14,644 nucleotides of DNA from Ectocarpus siliculosus (Eukaryota > Sar > Phaeophyceae > Ectocarpales > Ectocarpaceae): the NCBI GenBank assembly GCA_000310025.1, contig FN647857.1:112524-127167 (forward strand), given 5' to 3'. Made by a program: the position numbers and the translations under genes. Below the pieces are notes generated by a model that had not been told where the DNA came from, did not search any database, and saw only the letters and a list, made by a program, of their open reading frames with translations. Shown in pieces: positions 1-6,770 of this stretch. Each line of letters starts with the position of its first letter. Position 1 is the stretch's first letter.

Positions 1-21
1 GGGCCCCCCATTTTTTTTGGG

Positions 22-44
22 CCCCCCCCCCCCCCCCCCCCCCC
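22..44. repeat. 23-base poly-C run
   Basis: An uninterrupted run of C close to the left edge, preceded by GGGCCCCCC, a T run and GGG. It is the longest of six C/G homopolymers in the window. A run like this often ends an assembly contig, so its length may not be exact. Confidence 0.85.
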
Positions 45-123
45 GAGATGTAAAACCATGACGTACGCCACTGCTGTCCAGGGCTAGGAGGACAAAAAAA
101 AAAAAACACGAGGGCCAATCCTG

Positions 124-182
124 ACCCCTCACCAAACGCCAGCCCTCCCGCCCCCCCTCACCAAAACCTCGCCCCGTCACCC
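124..182. repeat. Short C-rich tandem repeat with CCCTCACCAAA cores
   Basis: CCCTCACCAAA occurs at about 126 and again about 31 bases later, in C-rich DNA. On the minus strand each core reads TTTGGTGAGGG, a donor-like sequence. The true donor of the exon at 226-292 lies about 60 bases upstream of these in the minus-strand direction. Confidence 0.4.
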
Positions 183-225
183 TGTACAGCTGTGTTACCA
201 CCCGTTCCCGCCGGCCCACGCTCAC

Positions 226-292
226 CCCGCGCCGAAATCGTCGGCCTCGACCATCGCCGTCTTCAAGCCCCTCTTGGAAGCATCGAGGGCAA
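226..292 (-). CDS. GPD2: Glycerol-3-phosphate dehydrogenase exon, second half of the FAD Rossmann fold
   Basis: This is a 67-base exon. The acceptor is TCCAG with a pyrimidine-rich lead-in (about 293-325), and the donor is GTGAGC at 225-220. Twenty-one whole codons read ALDASKRGLKTAMVEADDF followed by GA, with the final Gly codon split GG/N. The next expected residues, TSSRSTKLIHGG in the family, are not in positions 1-219 and must lie off the window. Confidence 0.78.
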
Positions 293-1234
293 CTGGACGG
301 ATAAGACAAGAGAGACTTTTTCGACAAGAGAACGCGCGAGCTATCTATCAAAGAAACAGTTAAACGCCTCGAAAGCGAACAATTGAGTAGTGCTGAGACG
401 GCAAGGAGAATCACTTCGCAACGTGAAGTCATCCCCGGCAGTGAATCAATGCGTTTTGGAATGAATCGTAATCGTGCACACATGTGATGCATATCATGTA
501 CACACCACCCAAGTAAGTGGGCACATGGTCGTGGAGGACGAAATATGGGACACCCTCTTCGTGGGTGCATACAAACGGGGACGAAGAACCAGTGAGAGTG
601 CTCACGACTTGGTCGAACGGAATGGTTGACGGCCGGTATACCATTTCTCGGAAAATTCCTTGGCAACCTAGCGCTAACCGTGCACAGCAACCTAGCTTTT
701 ACCCCTCTTCCGCCGTGGCTGGCCGCGGCCTAGGCTTACTTCGTACAGTGACCTAGCGCTTACCAGTGTATAGCTTTGGGTCGGGCTATTTGTGTTGGGG
801 TTTTAGGAATGTGCCTACATGCTAGGTTTGGAGCGGTGAACAAAAAAAAGGAGCAGCGGACCGGGTTGGAACCTGGAACCAGTAGTTTCGAAAAGAAGTG
901 TTCTATCCATCGCTCCTTTGCCATCCGCGGCCGCCCCCCGGCGGTGCCCCTGGCTATATACTGCAACTCTAGCCGTCGTTGTATTCAGGAAGGTTCCAGG
1001 AAGATTCCCGTCAACATTTGCGTTCGACCAAGTCGTTGACACCCCTCGGCGTTGACCAACTGGCGGTGACTCCGCCATATTCTTTGGTGGTGGGCCATGT
1101 CTGTCTGTCTGCTCTCGGTAGGCTGGCTTGACTCACCCCCTGACCCCACGCAGCCTCCCCCGATGACCAGGACGTCGAAGACCTCCTCCTTGAGAGCCTT
1201 GATCTGGTCCTCTCGGGTGGGAGCCAGCGTACGG
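226..1234 (-). CDS. GPD2: FAD-dependent glycerol-3-phosphate dehydrogenase, partial (two exons)
   Basis: The family oxidises sn-glycerol 3-phosphate to dihydroxyacetone phosphate, passing electrons through FAD to ubiquinone at the mitochondrial inner membrane (animal GPD2, yeast GUT2, plant SDP6). Two minus-strand exons, 1234-1137 and 292-226, encode PTREDQ, then the beta-alpha-beta FAD-binding motif FDVLVIGGGCVGSG. Across the splice they continue with ALDASKRGLKTAMVEADDF. In the family this block reads ILVIGGGATGSG, then ALDAVTRGL, then VERDDFSSGTSSRS, so order, spacing and the ribose-binding Glu all fit. The splice joins G to TT and restores Val with no gap, so both exons belong to one gene. 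The catalytic and C-terminal parts lie off the left edge. The start codon and any mitochondrial presequence were not found. Other DAO-superfamily oxidases share the Rossmann motif, but the ALDA...VE.DDF continuation favours this family. Confidence 0.78.
597..1045. repeat. Degenerate inverted repeat pair (possible small foldback element)
   Basis: The left arm (about 597-669) and right arm (about 991-1045) are inverted copies. The core ACGACTTGGTCGAACG is perfect, followed in both by a GTTGACGG block and a TTCC..GG.AACC block. Each arm, read outward-in, could encode TTWSN..VDG, which follows simply from the shared DNA. No target duplication was found. It sits wholly inside the intron of the minus-strand gene. 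Confidence 0.55.
665..773. repeat. Four degenerate copies of a CCTAG(C)GCTTACC unit
   Basis: Related units begin near 665 (CCTAGCGCTAACC), 689 (CCTAGCTTTTACC), 728 (CCTAGGCTTACTT) and 750 (CCTAGCGCTTACC). Several are followed by a GT.CAG or GTATAG tail. They lie between the arms of the intron's inverted repeat. Confidence 0.45.
1137..1234 (-). CDS. GPD2: Glycerol-3-phosphate dehydrogenase exon with FAD dinucleotide-binding motif
   Basis: Thirty-two codons plus one base, ending TCA GGG G before the donor GTGAGT (1136-1131 on the minus strand). It carries APTREDQ, equivalent to the PPSREAQ segment that precedes the Rossmann fold in homologues, and then VIGGGCVGSG. The donor is convincing. The 5' boundary is uncertain: an in-frame TGA at 1239-1237 blocks extension, the only AG just after it (1236-1235) lacks a pyrimidine tract, and an 18-base G run (minus strand) lies about 25 bases further upstream. 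Confidence 0.72.
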
Positions 1235-1262
1235 CTTCACCTCCGTGCCGTCCCTGCGGTTG

Positions 1263-1280
1263 CCCCCCCCCCCCCCCCCC
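1263..1280. repeat. 18-base poly-C run
   Basis: An uninterrupted C run just upstream (gene orientation) of the FAD-binding exon of the minus-strand dehydrogenase, where it reads as poly-G. It sits where an acceptor's pyrimidine tract would be expected and gives the wrong base composition for one. Confidence 0.85.
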
Positions 1281-1732
1281 GACACAAAAACGCCCGCACG
1301 CACTCGGTCAGTGGTTGGAGATGATTGGTACGCACACCAACGGTAGGGTTTCTTTCTCGCGCCCGCAGCATGTGAATTTACATCAAGCGTGTTTTTTTTT
1401 TTGCTGTCGCGGCGACGTTGACTTTTGTCTCGATTTTTTGGGGGGGGAAAACAATATGTAGTCGAAGAATATCTCTAGTTTGTACGTCTTTAGCTTGATA
1501 CTCGTATAACACAACAAAATCAGTAGCCGTCTCTCAAATAAAGATTTTTTTTTGTAGGCACCTCCAAGTGCGCACGTTTGTTGGTCCCCTACACAGGTAC
1601 AGCAGCGGGCATCCACGTCCTCTCGCATGCGGATGGAAACTCACTCCCGGCGCGCTTTCCGCTGTTCGCTGACTGGAAGTGTGATCACTGGTCCGTCAGC
1701 CAGCGCATTCGGTGCCGACACGACCCATTCAT

Positions 1733-2002
1733 TCGTCTGGAGGCCGCGCAGCAGGTGGCCTTGAAACTGATAGCGGGGACGAAATACTCGGGCGCGAACA
1801 CTTTTTTGCGTCATCGTCGCAGAAAGCCGTAAACCGGGATTTGCTCACGTCGCTCCGCCATCTCGACGGCGAGATGAGGAACGACGTGAGCAAAATCCCT
1901 GATTGCGGATCTCTGCCATGACAACCCAGAAAGTACTCGGGTCGAAGTGGATCGACGCCGCGATCAGCTTCAAGGCCACCTACTTCGTGCCTGCAGACGA
2001 CT
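1733..2002. repeat. Large foldback (inverted repeat) with near-perfect central hairpin
   Basis: Two arms of about 130 bases are inverted copies around position 1867. The inner stem is CATCTCG/CGAGATG with loop ACGG. It is followed by GGGATTTGCTCACGTCG (1836-1852) against its complement at 1882-1899 with one bulged base. An outer part pairs AGGTGGCCTTGAA.CTGAT near 1753 with its complement near 1968-1982. The arms have roughly 80 percent identity by eye. The left arm is open in one frame (LEAAQQVALKLIAGTKYSG) and the right arm has an early stop in the matching frame. No target duplication or transposase was found. Confidence 0.75.
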
Positions 2003-2027
2003 TCTTGCAGATTATTGCTTTTTGTCC

Positions 2028-2107
2028 AACGCCTTCTCATCGGCCACCGGCGGATAGCGCGGTCGATGAAAATACAACAAAAAAACCACACACACACACA
2101 CACACAA
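2028..2107. repeat. CA microsatellite with left flank duplicated 292 bases downstream
   Basis: A run of about ten CA units at 2087-2107 is preceded by TAGCGCGGTCGATG (2055-2068), which recurs exactly at 2347-2360 in front of a second CA array. The similarity extends leftward through CCTTCTCAT..GG.CA.CCGG against TCTTTTCATTGGTCAGCCGG. Confidence 0.65.
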
Positions 2108-2324
2108 ATGGTAGCGACAACAAGGAGGATAATGGTGAAAGTACTCCTAAACGAACTCGAGTACAAGGATATAGCCTTGGTAGACGATTGCAGTTTTCTT
2201 CTGTTGCCACCGTTTCTGTCTTTGATCCGAAGGATAGTTTAGCCTCCCCCATGCTGCCCCCTCACGGGGTCCCAGTTCATGGCAGATACAAGCGTTTTGT
2301 GTTTTCAACTGCACTAAGACTGAC

Positions 2325-2410
2325 GTCTTTTCATTGGTCAGCCGGTTAGCGCGGTCGATGCTAGTAACAAAAGACACACACAAACAGATACACACACACA
2401 CACACACACA
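2325..2410. repeat. Second copy of the flank plus CA microsatellite
   Basis: This is the direct-repeat partner of 2028-2107. It ends in an interrupted CA array (2374-2382 and 2391-2410). The two copies imply that the unit plus microsatellite duplicated together. Confidence 0.65.
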
Positions 2411-2675
2411 GGCATAACGCGTCCAATGCTACCGATAGATGTCGCAGAGAGCCGCGAAGGGGGGGAGGGGGAAGCCATCCCAAACACTGCGCCAAGAATC
2501 CCGCACACCTCGCAACAGACACGTGACTGACGGACGGCAGCGTTCTTACCTGCACTTGATGGTAGCAGCCTCGACTTTTCTTTCCTTGGCGTACACTCTG
2601 GCATGCCCCACACGGTATGCAAAAAAAAAACGTGGAGGGGGGGGGGAGGGTCGACAATGGATTAGCGGTACTTGT

Positions 2676-2727
2676 GCGTTGTTATTGCTGCTGCTGTTGT
2701 TGTTGTTGTTATTGTTGTTGTGTTGAC
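2676..2727. repeat. GCT/GTT trinucleotide microsatellite
   Basis: An interrupted run of GCT and GTT triplets, giving Leu, Cys, Val or Ala homopolymers in the three plus-strand frames. No gene around it is supported. Confidence 0.7.
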
Positions 2728-3390
2728 GTTAAAAACCACCCCGGTGTATGCTCAGAATGCTCAGAATAACATCCGTATCGGTACAACTGACGATGACGCC
2801 TCGCGTGGTCACAGACCAACTACCCAGAAGCCGGCATGTTCGCGAAACGAGGAGACGTGAAGGAAGAGGCGGAGTGTGTGTGTGGGGGGGATGAGGGTCG
2901 TCCGAGTATTGGCTCTGTGTGCAGGGGGGTGTTTCACCAACTGCTGCTGTGTTTCCGTAGCAGTAGCCTTCGCGAAGGATACTTGTGTGTCCGGATACTA
3001 TTTTATACTATTAGCAATATCCTTGCGAGGGTATTATGCTAGGCATATTGTAGGGGTATGGGGTGTTGTTGGGGGTTGGGGTTAGGGATAGGAACACGAC
3101 ACCCGCCCTCTCTATTTTCATGTACCACACGAATGAAAAAAAATAAATCCTGGAGAAGGCGGCCCTTCCGTACAATAGTAGAAGCGGAGGCCCTGATGCA
3201 GAATTGCCCTTAACCACGTCCGACCTCAACAACACCCGTCGCCCCTCCCCTCTCGCCTTTCTCCCGTCACAGAATATGCACTCGACGGCGAGGAGGGAGG
3301 GGGGCATGCTGCCTCGCGGCTCGGCACCTCTGTTGCCATCGTGTCTATCAGAGTAGAGTCTGGGATAGAACATGCTATAACAGAGTCTTG

Positions 3391-3579
3391 GCTCCGACAT
3401 GCGCCGGTGGTGTGACAAAGGCCCCAGCAGACCCTCTTATCGCGGAGCCCCCTCTTGTACCTGGAATAAGAGGGTACTCAACTATGCTATAAGAGGGTCG
3501 AGTTCACGACAACCGATTTCGACCCTCTTTTATCTTATGTCGGAACCCCCTCTTAAAAAGGTATGTACTTCCCTCTTAT
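3391..3579. repeat. Cluster of CCCTCTTAT motifs in both orientations
   Basis: Seven copies of CCCTCTTAT or close variants lie in 150 bases. Plus-oriented copies start at 3432, 3450, 3523, 3548 and 3571; minus-oriented copies are at 3466-3475 and 3489-3498. Two of them form a hairpin with a perfect 11-base stem (AAGAGGGTCGA at 3491-3501 with TCGACCCTCTT at 3519-3529). GGCTCCGACAT at 3391 and ATGTCGGAACC at 3537 form a further inverted pair. An eighth CCCTCTTG lies at 6781, just beyond the retrotransposon, so the element inserted into this cluster. Confidence 0.6.
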
Positions 3580-3626
3580 GATCGAAGCCACGACTGCTGT
3601 AGCAATGAATCTCGCGTCCGAAGTTG

Positions 3627-3631
3627 AAGGT
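3627..3631. repeat. Target site duplication AAGGT, left copy
   Basis: The five bases AAGGT directly before the 5' LTR are repeated exactly after the 3' LTR at 6766-6770. This is the staggered-cut signature of retroviral-type integrase. Confidence 0.9.
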
Positions 3632-3931
3632 TGTTAGATATACTCGTAGCATAGTAAATGTGGTTGAATATGGGGCATGGATCTACGGAGATTGCAGTTG
3701 GTAGATTGCGGAGGAACAGGGAGTTTCTGCTTGGTTTCTTCGGAGATTCGATGAGTGATCTGAATTGCGTGACGGATAGGTGTGGTGACGCTCTCTTCGG
3801 TTGCTCACTCTCTTTTGTTCTCTGCTGTTCCCTCTTCCCTCTAATACAAGACTTTCCCATCTCGGCCCTCACCGGCCGAGTAGCCTTTCTCCACAAACCT
3901 ACAAGCTTCGGCCTACCCGGTTTATCCAACA
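3632..3931 (+). repeat. 5' LTR
   Basis: A 300-base direct repeat of 6466-6765. It starts TGTTAGATATACTCG and ends GGTTTATCCAACA. The only difference from the right LTR is C at 3863, in a CpG, where the right copy has T at 6697. Open frames across it appear at both copies because the sequence is duplicated, and they are not separate genes. Confidence 0.95.
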
Positions 3932-4228
3932 CGCTAGCGTTAACGACTTTGTCGAGGGTGATTGGGTAGCACCGATGGGCAGCCGCATGCGCGGCTGACG
4001 ACATCCAACCAGACGAAGAGGCCAACAGCGGCGAGGGCCTGCACAGCAGCAGCACCCACAAGACCTACAGCAGCGCTCCCAAGACCTACAGCAGCGCCAT
4101 CGTTAGCTGAAGCCCGCCGTCTACTGGGCTTGTAGGCATGAACAGGCACGTGATGACTTGTCAGTTTTCGACTGCTGTCGTTATGTGTACACACACCCAT
4201 CCATGCGGTGATGCGGTACGCCTACCTA

Positions 4229-4460
4229 CATAGTGCCGTCAGATTCTAAACGCGGGATTACGCCGTGCGGTACTGCCGTCAAACACCAACGCTTACTCCA
4301 ACTCCACCTCCACCCGGTACTGCCGTCAAACTCTCTCTCCAACTCTTTCTCTAGAATAATCGCGGCAACACGCTGCGCGGTAAAGCCGTCAAACACCAAC
4401 ACTTGCTCAATCAAAACGCGACAAAACGTCGTGCGGTACAGCCGTCAAACTCCACCGCTC
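4229..4460. repeat. Five irregularly spaced GCGGTAC.GCCGTCAAAC motifs
   Basis: The core GCCGTCA occurs at about 4235, 4275, 4322, 4385 and 4441, spaced 40 to 63 bases apart. The last four continue as AAAC(A/T)C, and two share CACCAAC. Most are preceded by GCGGTA(C/A). They lie in the 5' third of the element's interior, where a packaging or dimerisation signal might be, but no function is shown. Confidence 0.65.
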
Positions 4461-4679
4461 GGTCAAAGGCCGACTACCTGTAGCAAATGGGTAGACACAA
4501 TCCAGGTTACCAGTAATCCTCAAAAACTGATGCCAGTTTCTAAACTGATGATATTGTGTGTGCGTGTAGCATGGTATTAGAAATAGTATTGTGCGCATTG
4601 TAATGCAGTGATTGGCGAGGTTTTGTGCTTTGTCTTCCTGACAGCCGTGCTGAGACCAACTTTCTCTCGCCGGCAACAA

Positions 4680-4811
4680 CGTGATCAACGTTTTATCTGG
4701 GCTCTTTTTGGTGGCTACTTTTTGAGCAACAGGTTTAGCCTGATCAAAAATTCGTGATCAACGTTTTATCTGGACTTTCTTTCGGTAGCAGGTTTAACCT
4801 GATCAAAAACT
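4680..4811. repeat. Tandem duplication (73- and ~58-base copies)
   Basis: GTGATCAACGTTTTATCTGG starts at 4681 and again at 4754, and CAGGTTTA(G/A)CCTGATCAAAAA closes both copies (4730 and 4789). The second copy has lost about 15 bases in the middle. Each unit begins and ends with TGATCA. Confidence 0.85.
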
Positions 4812-5550
4812 TTTCATGTCTTGGTTGTGTTAGCGAGTACCACAGACGTGTGAAGTCTCAGCGACGTGCAACATTGATTGGTACATCCACCTTGTTGCAG
4901 ATTAAAAATCCACAATATTGACGAAATAAATGCTGATTTCCGAATATTGTTATACGTTGTCTTGAGGTTGCTATTTGTTATGAGATTGCGATTCCAAAGT
5001 TGTGAAAGTTTCGACTTAGGATTGATTACCCTTTGTTTGGAACAGGAGCAGCGGCTGAATTATGATTTTGTGATAGAGGACTAATCAACCTCCGTTTCAG
5101 GGTGATATTCAGGTATCTATGTATTGAATTGCAATGTCGCAGTGATCGGTAATTTCAGACAAACATTGCACAAGTAGGGTCCGACGACTTGAAAGTGTAT
5201 TTCATTTATTGTTTTTTCTGCTGCAGTCACTACTGTGCAGAACCGGGGGGAATGTTGGTAGTATGTGATTCTCTTCAGTAGTGCTGGTTTGTTCGGAACT
5301 AATCTGCCGCCATCTTCCCCTCCAAACGCGCGACCTGCCCTGCACCACCGCCGAGTCAATCCTCCGGGAGCGACAAATGTTCTTCCCCCACTTCAGGCGG
5401 ACGCAAAGATCCAAGCTCGAGTCGCGGCCAGCCGGAAAAGATGAAAGACGGAAGGCGACCGCGGCGAAGGCGTGCGAAATATCCGCTGGGGGGAGAGAAA
5501 CAATGGCTTGGGCAATGGGTTAGCGCTGGAGCTTGATGGGCCGGCAAATG

Positions 5551-5700
5551 TAGGAGTTTCGAGCGTTATTGTTTGGTATTGAATTGGAGGATTTTCGAGT
5601 GTTGATTGTTTTGGTATTGAATTGAAGGGTTTTCGAATGTTCTGTTTTGGTACTGGATTGGATTATATGTTTTGGCATTGAATTTGATTTGGTTTTGGTG
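5551..5700. repeat. Degenerate ~36-base T/G-rich tandem array
   Basis: Units beginning TTTGGTATTGAATTG start near 5572 and 5611, with shortened or diverged units near 5646 and 5671. A partial unit precedes them from 5551. GGATTTTCGAGTGTT-like text follows in the first full copies. Confidence 0.7.
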
Positions 5701-6453
5701 TTCGTCGGGATTTATTTGCAGGAGGATTGTTTTTCTTGGGTTTCGACTGGATGAACATTAAATGTTGTTCTTTTGTTCTATGGTTCAGACTCCAACCCCT
5801 TCTAAACTCACGGGGGCGAAACTCCCAGAGCAGGGGGGCGCGTTGTTCCTTCGGAAGGAATTTACTTGTAGGTGGTACTACGTTTCTAGAGAGAAAAAAT
5901 AGGAATACTCGCGTATTTTCTGCACAAATGATCTTGACGCTGAACGAATGTTTGAGCATGGATGTTGTTTGATCGGAAATGTGAGAGTAAAAAAAAGGAT
6001 CCATACCATACCCAGCTGCGTTTTACCTGCAATATGGGCATGTTCATACTTACTTCTGTTTTTGCGAAATTTGTGTTGTCTTTGTAGGATTGGTAGACGG
6101 ATGGATGGATGTACTGGAAGCACAACGAAGGCGAATTTCTACGAATTGATCCGTGTTTTCGAAAGTGAACGTAATGACGAGCGTCACAGATAGGTTTGGT
6201 TCGATGGATTGTTTAATGCTTCGGTTGTGCGGGGGATATTAGTACTTTGCGGGTGTCGTTGTACTGAGAAAGGATGGACCAGAAGAAGAGCGTTTTTCAG
6301 AGAAGGAATGAAGGCGATGAGACAAGACGTTGTGAGTTCAGGAAAATTTGCATCATCGAGTTCTTGGTTATTTGTGTGTCATGGAGGAGTAGGACCTACA
6401 TTTTGGGTCGTAGATGGAATTATATTGACTTGCCGTGTCATTACGATGCATAC

Positions 6454-6465
6454 GAGCAGGGGGGC
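6454..6465 (+). other. Polypurine tract of the LTR element
   Basis: GAGCAGGGGGGC abuts the 3' LTR, the position where plus-strand DNA synthesis is primed in LTR retrotransposons. The identical 12-mer also occurs inside the element at 5828-5839. Confidence 0.6.
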
Positions 6466-6765
6466 TGTTAGATATACTCGTAGCATAGTAAATGTGGTTG
6501 AATATGGGGCATGGATCTACGGAGATTGCAGTTGGTAGATTGCGGAGGAACAGGGAGTTTCTGCTTGGTTTCTTCGGAGATTCGATGAGTGATCTGAATT
6601 GCGTGACGGATAGGTGTGGTGACGCTCTCTTCGGTTGCTCACTCTCTTTTGTTCTCTGCTGTTCCCTCTTCCCTCTAATACAAGACTTTCCCATCTTGGC
6701 CCTCACCGGCCGAGTAGCCTTTCTCCACAAACCTACAAGCTTCGGCCTACCCGGTTTATCCAACA
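6466..6765 (+). repeat. 3' LTR
   Basis: The 300-base partner of 3632-3931, identical except T at 6697. It points toward the CCT5 gene, so a read-through or LTR-driven transcript would run into the CCT5 upstream region. Confidence 0.95.
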
Positions 6766-6770
6766 AAGGT
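6766..6770. repeat. Target site duplication AAGGT, right copy
   Basis: Matches 3627-3631 exactly and closes the element. Confidence 0.9.

Larger units (their letters stand above)
293..1136 (-). other. Intron of the glycerol-3-phosphate dehydrogenase gene, with inverted and tandem repeats
   Basis: An 844-base GT-AG intron between the two recognised exons. It contains a 16-base perfect inverted repeat (604-619 against 1021-1036) inside a longer degenerate one, and four degenerate copies of a CCTAGCGCTTACC-like unit between about 665 and 773. Open frames inside it on both strands look like chance reading through the repeats, and no conserved protein was recognised. Confidence 0.6.
1235..3626. 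other. Region upstream of the dehydrogenase exons; no gene assigned
   Basis: About 2.4 kb where the missing N-terminal exon(s) and promoter of the minus-strand dehydrogenase should lie. One perfect donor, CAG|GTAAGA, occurs on the minus strand at 2552-2544. It follows a short open stretch with an ATG at about 2602 that reads MPECTPRKEKSRLL, which could be an upstream exon but cannot be linked. The rest is repeats: a foldback, CA and GTT/GCT microsatellites, and clustered CCCTCTTAT motifs. Open frames full of Cys-Val pairs are translations of CA repeats. Confidence 0.5.
3932..6465 (+). other. Internal domain of the LTR element; no recognisable coding
   Basis: There are 2,534 bases between the LTRs. 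Frames are short and none shows CCHC, DTG/DSG, YVDD-type or DDE motifs. A small direct repeat AAGACCTACAGCAGCG occurs twice near 4060-4096. Three repeat arrays make up much of the rest (listed separately). The 3' third is T-rich and contains GGATGGATGGATG near 6099. Confidence 0.75.
3632..6765 (+). mobile_element. Complete non-autonomous LTR retrotransposon (TRIM/LARD-like)
   Basis: This 3,134-base element has 300-base LTRs differing at one base. They begin TGTTAG and end CCAACA (TG...CA, with a short TGTT/AACA inverted repeat), and AAGGT target duplications flank both ends. GAGCAGGGGGGC (6454-6465) directly before the right LTR is a plausible polypurine tract and sets plus orientation. The 2,534-base interior shows no gag, protease, reverse transcriptase, RNase H or integrase motif in any frame, so mobilisation would need enzymes from another element. 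The first TGG that could start a primer-binding site is 31 bases past the 5' LTR (3963), so the PBS is unclear. LTR ends of this form and a 5-base duplication are common in Copia-type elements, but without pol the superfamily is only a guess. Confidence 0.93.

Noticed and set aside
517-1078. Paired open frames sharing TTWSN..VDG on opposite strands
   Set aside because: Explained by the DNA inverted repeat in the dehydrogenase intron; no matching family known to me.
2037-2407. Cys-Val-rich open frames on the minus strand
   Set aside because: Direct translation of CA/TG dinucleotide repeats.
3658-3969. Open frame of 103 codons in the 5' LTR, mirrored at 6492-6926
   Set aside because: Both are translations of the same 300-base LTR; no protein family recognised.
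4543-4560. GATGATATTG in the LTR element, resembling an RT YVDD core (T-D-D-I)
   Set aside because: Stop codon directly upstream in that frame and no other RT motif nearby; chance match.
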